A stretch of 64,000 nucleotides of DNA from Gemmatimonadota bacterium. GTDB taxonomy: Bacteria > Gemmatimonadota > Gemmatimonadetes > Longimicrobiales > Gaopeijiaceae. Of the stretch, positions 1-7,919 are shown one piece after another. The stretch is from positions 1 through 64,000 of the forward strand of contig SLCK01000004.1 in NCBI GenBank assembly GCA_007125845.1, read 5' to 3'. The notes below the pieces were generated by a model. That model ran no database searches, was not told the DNA's origin, and saw nothing but the letters and a program-made list of their open reading frames with translations. Numbering within the stretch: position 1 is the first letter of the stretch; every line of letters begins with the position of its first letter. The position numbers and the translations under genes were made by a program.

Positions 1-282
1 GAGGACATCGACGACACCACCACCTTCCTCGACTACGGGGTCACGGGCACGTATCCGATCGGGATCGCCCGCCTCGGCGCCGGAGTCTCCGGTCGCTGGA
101 ACGTCTCCGAGAGCGAAGGGAGCTTCAGCGACAACAGCCTCCACCAGCTCGGCCTGAACGCCGACGCCATGGTTCGCGGATTCGTTCGTCCCGGGATCTC
201 TCTCCGGGTGCCGCTGGACGAAGACTACCGGGAACTGGTGGGTTCCACGGTGGGCTTCTACGTGCAGGTCGCCCTCCCGTAG
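1..282 (+). CDS. C-terminal part of an outer-membrane beta-barrel-like protein (5' truncated)
   Basis: Frame 1 is open from the window edge to the TAG at 280-282, giving 93 residues with no start inside the window. The peptide alternates polar and hydrophobic residues in short strands separated by turns. It ends in an aromatic/hydrophobic strand (FYVQVALP), a common way for outer-membrane barrels to end. That supports a barrel or barrel-like surface protein, but the fragment is too short to name a family. Two hairpins follow the stop, so this gene is probably transcriptionally separate from the oxidase operon downstream. Confidence 0.6.
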   Translation, partial: EDIDDTTTFLDYGVTGTYPIGIARLGAGVSGRWNVSESEGSFSDNSLHQLGLNADAMVRGFVRPGISLRVPLDEDYRELVGSTVGFYVQVALP

Positions 283-290
283 CTGAGGGT

Positions 291-319
291 GTTCCGGGCC
301 CAGAATGCCGGGCCCGAAC
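291..319 (+). terminator. Hairpin after the truncated first gene
   Basis: The arms GTTCCGGGCCC (291-301) and GGGCCCGAAC (310-319) pair with one bulged C around an eight-base loop, just after the stop at 282. There is no clear T tract, so it could be a weak intrinsic terminator or only an RNA structure. Confidence 0.45.
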
Positions 320-347
320 CCTGTACACGGGGCGTGAAGCGCATCCG

Positions 348-379
348 ACCGCCGTCCGGGCTTCGACCCGGGCGGCGGT
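348..379 (+). terminator. Second strong hairpin before the oxidase operon
   Basis: The arms at 348-360 and 367-379 form a 13-bp stem with one mismatch around the loop CTTCGA. With the hairpin at 291-319 it makes a double barrier between the first gene and coxB. The rest of 283-514 shows no gene. The oxidase promoter should lie about 400-500, but I cannot identify it. Confidence 0.45.
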
Positions 380-514
380 TCGCGCTTCTCGAGGTCACCC
401 ATCACCCCATCCCCCGTTGCGGGGTCCCGTCCCCTCTATTAACCTTCCGGCGGCAAAAAGCCGGGCCCTCCCGGTTGGCGACTCAGTTCCACCCAGAGAA
501 CCGGACTGTTCGAG

Positions 515-1336
515 ATGCAGGCAGCTTTGCTAGCGGCCGCGATCGTTCTCATCGTACTGGCTGCCGTAGGCGTGACGTTGAGCGGCGAGTGGTGGTTGAC
601 TCCGCAGGCGGCGGATTGGGGCGGAATCGATTCCATGCTCCTGGCGACCACGATCATCACGGGGATCGCCTTCGTGATCATCAACCTCTTCATTGCCTAC
701 ACGATCTTCCGGTTCTCGAGCGATCGGGGCCATCGGGCGTCCGACGCGCATCACAACCCTCGACTCGAGTGGAGCCTGATCGGGATGACGACCGTCCTGA
801 TCGTGATCCTGCTCGCGCCCGGGCTCTTCGTGTACGGCCAGGTGATCTCCCCTCCCGACGATCCGATCGTGATCGAGGTGGTGGGAGAGCAGTGGGCATG
901 GAACTACCGGTACCCCGGTGAGGACGGCGTGTTGGGCGCGTCCCGAAACGACATGTTCGGTCCCGGAAACTCGATGGGCGTCGACCCCGAAGATCCCGCA
1001 GTCCTGGACGATCGCTGGGTGCCCGGCGGCCCGTTGGTCGTTCCCGTCGGAGAGCCGGTTCAGCTTCTGCTGCGCTCCCGCGACGTGATCCACATCTATT
1101 TCGTTCCCCAGTTCCGGGTCAAGCAGGCTGCGATGCCGGGGATGATGAACGACCTGTGGTTCACCCCTACCCGCATTGGCGACTACCAGGCGATCTGCAC
1201 TGAGTTCTGCGGCATCGCGCACCACGGGATGGTGGGCGGCGTGCGGGTCGTGGATCGGTCCGAGTACGACGCATGGCTCGAAGAGCAGAATACGGTCGGC
1301 GAGCTGATGGGATTGGTCGACCAGGCGGAGGAGTAG
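515..1336 (+). CDS. coxB: Cytochrome c oxidase subunit II
   Basis: Subunit II takes electrons from a c-type cytochrome through the binuclear CuA centre and passes them to subunit I. The 273-residue protein has two N-terminal membrane helices (about residues 1-25 and 42-68, with a further hydrophobic stretch near 90-112) and a periplasmic cupredoxin domain. The CuA ligands are visible: H193, then C228, C232, H236 and M239 in CTEFCGIAHHGM. The docking-tryptophan region reads EQWAWNY. There is no CxxCH haem motif, so this is not a caa3-type subunit with a fused cytochrome c. It is the first gene of the operon. The upstream region has only a weak ribosome site. Confidence 0.97.
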   Translation: MQAALLAAAIVLIVLAAVGVTLSGEWWLTPQAADWGGIDSMLLATTIITGIAFVIINLFIAYTIFRFSSDRGHRASDAHHNPRLEWSLIGMTTVLIVILLAPGLFVYGQVISPPDDPIVIEVVGEQWAWNYRYPGEDGVLGASRNDMFGPGNSMGVDPEDPAVLDDRWVPGGPLVVPVGEPVQLLLRSRDVIHIYFVPQFRVKQAAMPGMMNDLWFTPTRIGDYQAICTEFCGIAHHGMVGGVRVVDRSEYDAWLEEQNTVGELMGLVDQAEE

Positions 1337-1473
1337 GTCGAGGAGGCCCAGGACGAGGCCGGACGCCGGCAGGCACCGCAACAAACGGTGACCCGCTGGC
1401 AACCCGAACGGACCCGAACTGAAGAAACGGCTCAATCACGAGCCGACACCCGAAGAGGAGTCGAATCGCTCAG

Positions 1474-3270
1474 ATGGCCACTTCCCACGATCACGACCAC
1501 CACGAGCCGCAGAGCTTCTGGACCAAGTGGGTCTTCAGCCAGGATCACAAGATCATTGGGATCCAGTACTTCATGACCGCCGCCCTGATCGGGGTCTGGG
1601 GGATGGTGATGTCCTGGATGATGAGGCTCCAGTTGGCCTATCCAGGGGCGTTCGACTTCATCACGATCACGAACTACTACCAGTTCATGACCCAGCACGG
1701 CATGATCATGGTGGTATACCTCCTGACCGCGATCCTCCTGGGCGGGTTCGGGAACTATCTGATCCCGCTCATGATCGGTGCGCGGGACATGGCGTTCCCA
1801 TTCCTGAACATGTTGAGCTACTGGACCTACGCCCTTTCGGTGGTGGTCCTGCTTTCGGGCTTCTTCGTGCCGGGCGGTCCGACGGGTGCGGGCTGGACCC
1901 TCTACCCGCCGCAGTCGATCCTCTCTCCGGGTACGCCCGGGGCGGACGCCGGAATCGTGATCATGCTCGTCTCCCTGGTGATCTTCATCGTCGCAGCCAC
2001 GATGGGGGGACTCAACTACGTCACGACAGTCCTTCAGATGCGCGCCAAGGGAATGACCCTGATGCGCATGCCGCTCACGATCTGGGGGATCTTTCTCGCC
2101 TCCGTGATCGCCCTCTTCGCCTTCCCGGCCCTCTTCGTCGGTGGCGTCATGCTCGCGCTGGACAAGGTCGTCATGACCAGCTTCTTCATGCCGGCCCTGC
2201 CCGGGATCCCGGGTGACCTCCCCTACGACGGGGGGAGCCCGATCCTCTTTCAGCACCTCTTCTGGTACTTCGGCCATCCCGAGGTCTACATCGTGATCCT
2301 CCCGGTCTTCGGGATGATCTCCGACATCATGTCGGCCCACGCGCGCAAGCCGATCTTCGGGTACGACATGATGGTCTACGCCATGGCCTTCATTGGTGTG
2401 ATCGGGTTCGCAGTCTGGGCCCACCATATGTTCGCGAGCGGGATGAACCCCTTCTTCGGGTTCTTCTTCGCGACGACCACCTTGATCATTGCCTTACCAT
2501 CAGCGATCAAGATCTACAACTGGACGCTGACTCTCTGGAAGGGGAACATCCACCTGACGACACCGATGCTCTTCTGCATCGGCTTCCTCAGCACGTTCTT
2601 GATCGGCGGCCTGACCGGCCTCTTCCTGGGGAACGTGGTCGTGGATCTGCCGCTGCACGAGACGTACTTCGTCGTCGGCCACTTCCACATGGTCATGGGT
2701 GTCGCTGCGATCATGGGCATCTTTGCGGGCCTCTACCACTGGTGGCCCCTCGTCACCGGGAAGCTCATGAACCCGTTCCTCGGGAAGGTGCACTTCTGGC
2801 TGACCTTCATCGGAACGTACCTCGTCTTCTTCCCCATGCATCACCTCGGGATCCTGGGGCTTCCCCGCCGCTATTTCAACTTCGCGTCGCTGGGGTTCCT
2901 GCCGGACTCGGTCGACACGCTGAACGTCATCATCACCATCGGCGCGCTCGTTGCCGGGTTCGCCCAGTTGCTCGTGTTCATCAACATGGGTTGGAGCCTG
3001 GTGGCCGGGAAGACGGCCGAGAGGAACCCCTGGAAGGCTGCGAGCCTCGAATGGCAGACGCCCGACGTTCCGGCGAAGCACGGCAACTGGGGTCCGACGC
3101 TGCCCATCGTCCACCGCTGGGCGTTCACGTACTCGCCGGCTGGGCACGATGAGGACTTCATCCCGCAAACGGTACCGCTGGTGCCTGTGGGGGGAGATGG
3201 CAACGGCAGGCGTACCGGAGGGAACGGGGCCGATTCGGGGTCGAGCGGTTCGCACGGCGGAGTGAGCTGA
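1474..3270 (+). CDS. coxA: Cytochrome c oxidase subunit I (haem-copper oxidase catalytic subunit)
   Basis: This is the catalytic proton-pumping subunit with haem a, haem a3 and CuB. The 598 residues form about 12 helices. Key residues are visible: H268-P-E270-V-Y272 (CuB ligand, D-channel glutamate, cross-linked Tyr), H317/H318 in WAHHMF, and H403/H405 in GHFHM (haem a3 and haem a). The HPEVY glutamate points to the A1 class of haem-copper oxidases. The C-terminal 30 residues are a Gly/Ser-rich hydrophilic tail. The gene lies 137 nt after coxB with no separate signal visible, and co-transcription is likely. Confidence 0.98.
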   Translation: MATSHDHDHHEPQSFWTKWVFSQDHKIIGIQYFMTAALIGVWGMVMSWMMRLQLAYPGAFDFITITNYYQFMTQHGMIMVVYLLTAILLGGFGNYLIPLMIGARDMAFPFLNMLSYWTYALSVVVLLSGFFVPGGPTGAGWTLYPPQSILSPGTPGADAGIVIMLVSLVIFIVAATMGGLNYVTTVLQMRAKGMTLMRMPLTIWGIFLASVIALFAFPALFVGGVMLALDKVVMTSFFMPALPGIPGDLPYDGGSPILFQHLFWYFGHPEVYIVILPVFGMISDIMSAHARKPIFGYDMMVYAMAFIGVIGFAVWAHHMFASGMNPFFGFFFATTTLIIALPSAIKIYNWTLTLWKGNIHLTTPMLFCIGFLSTFLIGGLTGLFLGNVVVDLPLHETYFVVGHFHMVMGVAAIMGIFAGLYHWWPLVTGKLMNPFLGKVHFWLTFIGTYLVFFPMHHLGILGLPRRYFNFASLGFLPDSVDTLNVIITIGALVAGFAQLLVFINMGWSLVAGKTAERNPWKAASLEWQTPDVPAKHGNWGPTLPIVHRWAFTYSPAGHDEDFIPQTVPLVPVGGDGNGRRTGGNGADSGSSGSHGGVS

Positions 3271-3277
3271 GCCGGCC

Positions 3278-4012
3278 ATGACGACAATCGAGGCCGTTAC
3301 CGAACCCAGGGGAGGCGAGGCGACCGAGGCCCCACCAGGCGGGCGCCTCGGGACGGTGACGCCCGTCCCCCCCGACACGCTCGAGGGGCGGCCGCCCCCC
3401 GGCAATGGCGCGAACGGGAAGGGCGGGAACGGCGGATTCGGAGACGGAGACTTCGGAGGCCGGGAGGGGCTTCCCGTGCCGGCGGGGAAGATCGGCCTAC
3501 TTCTGGCCCTGGGCTCGATGAGCATCATCTTCTCGGCTCTGGCGAGCGCGTACATCGTTCGCATGGGTCTGGGCGGCTGGGTGTCGATTCCCCTGATGGA
3601 CATGCCGCTTCTCTGGGTGAACACGGGGATCCTCGGGGCGACCAGCGTGGCTCTGGTAGTGGCATGGAAGCGGTCCAAGTCCGGAGGCGAGCTCGCGGCC
3701 AGGGCTCCAGTTCTATTCGCGCTCGCCCTGGGCGTTGCATTTCTGGTGGGACAGTGGTTCGCCTGGGGAGAGCTCCAGCAGGCCGGGCTGTACGTGGCCA
3801 CCACTCCGGCGAGCAGTTTCTTCTATCTGATCACGGCCTTTCATGGTCTGCACATTTTCGGAGGCTTGGTGGCTCTCGGTTGGGTCGTCCGGAGGCTGGG
3901 AACGTCGACGAGCCCCGGATCCGGAGTGCTGGCCGTGGAGTTGACGGGTTTGTACTGGCACTTCTTGTTGGTCGTCTGGTTGGGCCTCTTCGGGTTGATG
4001 CTCGTCACCTGA
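3278..4012 (+). CDS. coxC: Cytochrome c oxidase subunit III, first copy
   Basis: A 244-residue haem-copper oxidase subunit III. About 65 hydrophilic Gly/Pro-rich residues precede the first membrane helix. Helices then run to the C-terminus, with the family signatures TAFHGLHIFGG and LYWHFLLVVW. It starts 7 nt after coxA. Subunit III stabilises the proton uptake path and does not bind metals. A second, separate subunit III gene follows, as in coxMNOP-type alternative oxidase operons. The long low-complexity N-terminus is unusual for the family. Confidence 0.92.
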   Translation: MTTIEAVTEPRGGEATEAPPGGRLGTVTPVPPDTLEGRPPPGNGANGKGGNGGFGDGDFGGREGLPVPAGKIGLLLALGSMSIIFSALASAYIVRMGLGGWVSIPLMDMPLLWVNTGILGATSVALVVAWKRSKSGGELAARAPVLFALALGVAFLVGQWFAWGELQQAGLYVATTPASSFFYLITAFHGLHIFGGLVALGWVVRRLGTSTSPGSGVLAVELTGLYWHFLLVVWLGLFGLMLVT

Positions 4013-4054
4013 CGAGCGAAACGGACACATAGGGAAGGCGGACGGTAAGGGAAG

Positions 4055-4747
4055 ATGGAGTCCACTCAAATCGACAGTACCACATCGGAAACCGAGGCGC
4101 TGACGGGCTGGCGGAGCATGGTCGCCGACCTGAACGCCGACGTCCAGACGTTCAAGGTGAGCTGGGGCAAGGCGATGATGTGGTTCTTCATCGTCAGCGA
4201 CGCTTTCATCTTCGGCGCCTTCATCGCCGGGTACGCCGCCGCCAGGATCGCGGCTCCGGGTGCGTGGCCGGACACTGGAGAGATCTTCGCCCTTCACCTC
4301 TTTGGCGCCGACATTCCCCTCCTGCTGATCGCGATCATGACGTTCATCCTGATCAGCAGCTCGGGAACGATGGCCATGGCGGTGAACTACGCCTACCAGG
4401 GCAACAAGAAGGTGGCCCACCGCCTGATCATGGCGACGGCGCTCCTGGGCGCGACCTTCCTCGGGATGCAGGTGTTCGAATGGTGGGAGCTCATCGGCTA
4501 CGGGGTGCGACCCTGGGAGAATCCATTCGGCATCCCGCAGTTCGGCAGCGCATTCTTCATGCTGACCGGCTTCCACGGGCTCCACGTCACGTGCGGGGTG
4601 CTCTACCTCCTCTGGGTGGCCCGGAAGGTCCGAAAGGGTGGCTACGAACGGGAAGGAAATTACGAGGGGGTGGAGATCGTCGGTCTCTACTGGCACTTCG
4701 TGGACCTGGTGTGGGTGTTTATCTTCGCCTTCTTCTACCTGATTTAG
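4055..4747 (+). CDS. Cytochrome c oxidase subunit III, second copy
   Basis: A 230-residue subunit III paralogue. It has the same signatures (TGFHGLHVTCG, VGLYWHFVDLVW) but a different N-terminus and loops from the preceding copy, so it is not a recent duplication. The last helix VFIFAFFYLI closes the protein. It lies 42 nt after the first copy and 13 nt before subunit IV. Two adjacent subunit III genes are known in coxMNOP-like operons (CoxO and CoxP). Whether both enter the same complex cannot be told from sequence. Confidence 0.93.
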   Translation: MESTQIDSTTSETEALTGWRSMVADLNADVQTFKVSWGKAMMWFFIVSDAFIFGAFIAGYAAARIAAPGAWPDTGEIFALHLFGADIPLLLIAIMTFILISSSGTMAMAVNYAYQGNKKVAHRLIMATALLGATFLGMQVFEWWELIGYGVRPWENPFGIPQFGSAFFMLTGFHGLHVTCGVLYLLWVARKVRKGGYEREGNYEGVEIVGLYWHFVDLVWVFIFAFFYLI

Positions 4748-4760
4748 GGGCCGGGAGACC

Positions 4761-5111
4761 ATGGCACAGACGACGACGGCGGATTCGGCGGCACACGAGC
4801 ATCAGGTTCACCCCCTCGATGTGTACTTCAAGGTCTGGGGTTGGCTCTTCGTTCTGAGCATCGCCTCATACGTGGTGGACATCATTCAGTTCGATCCAAG
4901 CTTGAACTGGATAAAGTGGAGCTTGATCACGCTCTTCGCGATCGTGAAGTCGACCCTGATCGTGACCTTCTTCATGCACCTGCGATGGGAGCGGGCGAGT
5001 CTCGTCTACGCGATCATCACCCCGCTGGTCTTCATTCTTCTCATGGCGGCCTTCTTCGCTGCGGAGAGCGGGCACATCGCGGACATGCGGCGGGCGGTTC
5101 TGGGAGGTTGA
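4761..5111 (+). CDS. Prokaryotic cytochrome c oxidase subunit IV
   Basis: A 116-residue protein of the small bacterial subunit IV type: a short hydrophilic His-containing N-terminus and three hydrophobic helices. The middle of the protein reads KSTLIVTFFMHLRWE, typical of this family, which supports assembly of subunits I and III. A GGGAG ribosome site lies just before the ATG. The gene follows the second subunit III by 13 nt and ends 2 nt before the next small membrane gene. Confidence 0.9.
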   Translation: MAQTTTADSAAHEHQVHPLDVYFKVWGWLFVLSIASYVVDIIQFDPSLNWIKWSLITLFAIVKSTLIVTFFMHLRWERASLVYAIITPLVFILLMAAFFAAESGHIADMRRAVLGG

Positions 5112-5113
5112 CG

Positions 5114-5359
5114 ATGAAGCGGCTCCGGCGCCTCGTCCGTGCCTCGGCGGGTGCCTTCACTGGCCTGCTTCTGCTCGTTGCGGACGTGCGTGGCGATCAC
5201 ATCGTATCCGCTCAGGAGGGTCTCGGTGCCGGCTGGTGGGGCCTCGTCCTCCTGGGTGGAGTCGCGATCGCATTTGTAGGAGGGATCGCCCTGACGGTCT
5301 TCCGCATCGCAAGGGAAGAAGAGCGCAGAGAGCTGAATCCGGGCCGCCCCGGCGCCTGA
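5114..5359 (+). CDS. Small membrane protein at the end of the oxidase operon
   Basis: An 81-residue protein starting 2 nt after the subunit IV stop. It has a signal-like N-terminus (about residues 8-25, possibly cleaved after ADVRG), a second hydrophobic segment near 43-66 and a short charged C-terminal tail. I recognise no family. Its position suggests an accessory or assembly role for the oxidase, but nothing in the sequence proves this. The 57-nt gap after it shows no clear terminator before the convergent flavoprotein gene. Confidence 0.7.
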   Translation: MKRLRRLVRASAGAFTGLLLLVADVRGDHIVSAQEGLGAGWWGLVLLGGVAIAFVGGIALTVFRIAREEERRELNPGRPGA

Positions 5360-5416
5360 GCGCCGCAAGCTCCTTCGGAATTCCCGGCTCGCTGTCTCTT
5401 TCCTCGCCGGGAGCCT

Positions 5417-6577
5417 TCAGGAAGCAGGGCTTTGCCCCGGCAGGATTTTCGATGCCCACTTCCGCCATGGGCGCACCCGTCCGGCGAAGATCGCGGCGCC
5501 GAATTCGAGAGCCTCGGGTCGATCCAGGAAGAGGCGTTCGAAAGGATGGCGGCCCCATCGGTAGCAGCCCTGTGCGAGGAGCCGACGGAAGGCGAGGTCC
5601 TTGCCCAGGTCGGAGCTCGCCAGGCGCAGCCGCCAGTCCCGGAACGAAAGGCGACCGGTGCGAAGCCGTTCGGCGAGGTACCTGCCCGCGACCGATCCGT
5701 ACTGCACGGCCTGCGCAATGCCTTCGCCCGTGATCGGATCGATGCCAGCGGCCTCACCCACCAGGAGAATCCGTGGCCGGGCCGTGGGGCGGTGGAGCTC
5801 GATTCCTCGCTCGGCCATCCGTTTCACGCGGTAGTCCTGGATGCACAGGCCCTGGGCCCGCAGTCTCTCGGCGAGCAGGTCCGTCACCTCGGGCACGGTG
5901 CTTCCATCGTAGCTCAGGACGTAGAGGCCCCGGGAGACCATCACCCGTCCCTTCAGTGGGGTGGGGAAGTCCCATGCGTATCCCCGGTACGTCCGGTCGG
6001 TGACGTCGAAGTGAAGGAGGTGGTCCGGAGGGTCCCCGGACACCCGCTCCGTGTCCACTTCCACGACCGAAGCCTTGAGTCGCCCGAACGGGAGTCCGAG
6101 CGCGCGCCGCACGGTGCTTCCCACGCCGTCGGCGCCGACGAGAGCCCTCCCGCGGAAGCGCTCCCGACCGGTGCTGACCTCCACGCCCCCCTTGTCGACC
6201 GTGAATGTCCGGACGCCGTGCCCCTCCAGGAGCTCAGCCCCGCGATCACGCGCGACAAGCGCGAGTGCGTGATCGAATTCCCGGCGCCGGATGACTCGCC
6301 CGATTCCGCCGGGGGTTCGTTCGACTCTCCCGTCCGGGAGACTGAGCATCAGGCCGTCGATCGCCACGGACGGGACCTCGATCCGAACCCCGATCTCCTC
6401 GAGAAGCCGGTCGGCTCGTCCCCCCAGGGCGCCGGCGCAGAACTTCTCCCGGGGAAAGCTCCGGCGCTCTAGGAGCAGGATTCTGCCCTGGAGATCCGGC
6501 CGGTGGTGGAGGAGGAATAGGGCGGTGGCGGACCCGGCGGGTCCGGCGCCCACGATGATGAGCTCGTATGGCCGCAC
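5417..6577 (-). CDS. Geranylgeranyl-reductase-family FAD-dependent oxidoreductase
   Basis: A flavoprotein of the geranylgeranyl reductase/PHBH-like group, which typically reduces isoprenoid chains of quinones or lipids, or hydroxylates aromatic compounds. It has the N-terminal dinucleotide motif GAGPAG, the FPREKFCAGALGGRA segment typical of the family after the second strand, and the downstream FAD motif LVGEAAGIDPITGEGIA. The start is chosen at GTG 6577: AAGGAGG lies 6 nt upstream of it, while the ATG two codons earlier (6583) directly abuts this Shine-Dalgarno. That gives 386 residues. The physiological substrate is unknown. It could act in menaquinone or membrane-lipid saturation. Confidence 0.85.
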   Translation of the reverse strand: MRPYELIIVGAGPAGSATALFLLHHRPDLQGRILLLERRSFPREKFCAGALGGRADRLLEEIGVRIEVPSVAIDGLMLSLPDGRVERTPGGIGRVIRRREFDHALALVARDRGAELLEGHGVRTFTVDKGGVEVSTGRERFRGRALVGADGVGSTVRRALGLPFGRLKASVVEVDTERVSGDPPDHLLHFDVTDRTYRGYAWDFPTPLKGRVMVSRGLYVLSYDGSTVPEVTDLLAERLRAQGLCIQDYRVKRMAERGIELHRPTARPRILLVGEAAGIDPITGEGIAQAVQYGSVAGRYLAERLRTGRLSFRDWRLRLASSDLGKDLAFRRLLAQGCYRWGRHPFERLFLDRPEALEFGAAIFAGRVRPWRKWASKILPGQSPAS

Positions 6578-6608
6578 CTGCATCCTCCTTGTCCCCCCTA
6601 GCTGATTG

Positions 6609-6925
6609 TTAGAGGTCCAACGCCTCGTTGCCGTCCGCGTTGTAGATCGGCCCAATCAGGAGGACGAGCTCTGCGAGCAGCTCCGGACGGCGGTCGAGGG
6701 CGAGGTCGCGCACCAAGTGGAGGGCGGGATGGACTTGAGCCGCCTGCTCCAGGAAGCTCACGACTTCGTCGTAGGAGGCCGTTTCCTCGAACCCGCTCTC
6801 CTCCGCGCTTAGCGCCCACCGGGGGTCCTCCGCTGCTCTCCCCCCCCCGACCGGATTTCGGTCTCGATGCACCCACCGAGGGCGGCGAGGATCATGAAGG
6901 TGAGGGCCGCAAACGGGTGTCGCAT
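6609..6925 (-). pseudogene. Remnant of an exported M14-type zinc carboxypeptidase
   Basis: Reading starts at ATG 6925 behind a GGGAGG site. It gives a lipoprotein-like signal (LTFMILAALGGC), then meets a run of nine G (6840-6848 on the plus strand). Eight G would keep the frame open into SGFEETASYDEVVSFLEQ, which matches the N-terminal region of M14 carboxypeptidases. That frame then jumps to ELLAELVLLIGPIYNADGNEA, a segment that in M14 proteins lies beyond the zinc ligands, and stops at 6609. The HxxE zinc site between these segments is absent, and so is the whole C-terminal half. So there is a frameshift, an internal deletion and a C-terminal loss. The gap 6926-7104 holds nothing else I can identify. 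Confidence 0.6.
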
Positions 6926-7104
6926 GAATGGCCTCCCTGCAGAGGTCGGCTGCGAGGCCCCTTGACCGAGCTGGATGGCCCCGGGGTGTCCAATGGCATC
7001 TTTGCGCGTGCTGAATCGGAGGTGCGCCGGTTCACGTATCTCGGTGCGTGTCCGACTCAACACACTAGGGGCCGAGTCACGGCCATGGCAATCCTGTCGC
7101 CGTC

Positions 7105-7476
7105 TTACTTGCTCAGGCGCTCGGGTCCTGACTCGGAGGGAAATCGCAGTTGGTAATAGTGGCTGGACGCTTGGTGCTCCACACGGATGTCAATCGATTC
7201 CACTCCTGCCTGGACGCCGAGGTCGAACTGCGAGACCTGTACGCCGTCGGAGGGCTGGAATTCCGTGTCCGCCAAGCTCTGCGGAAAGCGGTCGTTCTGG
7301 ATGTGGAAGCGTTCGATCGCCACGGAGAGGTTTCGGAGGTCCGATAGAGCCGCTGCATCGTAGGCGCGCTCGGACGTCGCTCCGTACCGTGAGATTGCGA
7401 CCGAGGCGAGGATCCCCAGCAGGAGGATGACCACGAGGAGCTCAATCAGTGTGAAGCCGCGTCGGCTCATGCGCAT
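7105..7476 (-). CDS. Type IV pilin-like / general secretion pseudopilin
   Basis: A 123-residue protein with a class III signal: a short basic leader, then GFTLIELLVVILLLGILASVA. The prepilin peptidase cuts after the Gly, and Glu5 is conserved. After the hydrophobic alpha1 helix comes a short globular domain with SDLRNLSVAIERFHIQNDRFP, as in small PilA/GspG-like proteins. No pilus assembly genes are nearby, so it is an orphan (pseudo)pilin. The gene is divergent from the M23 peptidase gene. Confidence 0.85.
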   Translation of the reverse strand: MRMSRRGFTLIELLVVILLLGILASVAISRYGATSERAYDAAALSDLRNLSVAIERFHIQNDRFPQSLADTEFQPSDGVQVSQFDLGVQAGVESIDIRVEHQASSHYYQLRFPSESGPERLSK

Positions 7477-7657
7477 CGAGCTGCCTCGTCCGTCGACCCC
7501 GACCGCCCGCTCGTCTTCAGGAAGTCAGGCTTCGGGAATCTGAAGAAGGCGGGTCGGTCGTTGGGTCGGGTCGGATGTGGGAAGTGACCAGTGAGCACCG
7601 AATCTATGTGAACACCCGAGTTGTGCCCGCTTCTTACCGCAACCCTCGTGCCTGACT

Positions 7658-7687
7658 CTGACATGATTCTGTAAGATGTTGTATAGA
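7658..7687 (+). promoter_or_regulatory. Possible sigma-70-type promoter before the M23 peptidase
   Basis: In an unusually AT-rich patch, CTGACA (7658-7663) and TATAGA (7682-7687) are spaced by 18 nt. TGTATA at 7680-7685, spaced by 16 nt, is an alternative -10. It lies about 230 nt upstream of the chosen ATG at 7920, which would leave a long leader. The 7477-7919 gap between divergent genes holds nothing else that I can identify. Confidence 0.35.
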
Positions 7688-7919
7688 CATGCATTGGCTG
7701 GACAGGGCGCTGGTTCGTAGGCGATCTCCCTTGCCTCTCGATGCAGGGGAAGTGCAAGAGATCCGTCGATGTGCCGTGACGCTGACCCTCTGGAGCGCGA
7801 TTCGACCGAGGGGAACGGGGACGGGGACGGACGGTAGTGATCGGGTGAGCGTGCCCCCGGGCGCCTTGTTCCCGCGAGCCCCCGACGGACGAGTCCGAGC
7901 GATCCCGGAGAGTCGAGCT

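Noticed and set aside
2500-3804. 434-codon open frame antisense to coxA and subunit III
   Set aside because: It is a shadow of strongly supported oxidase genes on the other strand. Its product is low-complexity Pro/Arg-rich with no domain, as expected from GC-rich codon bias.
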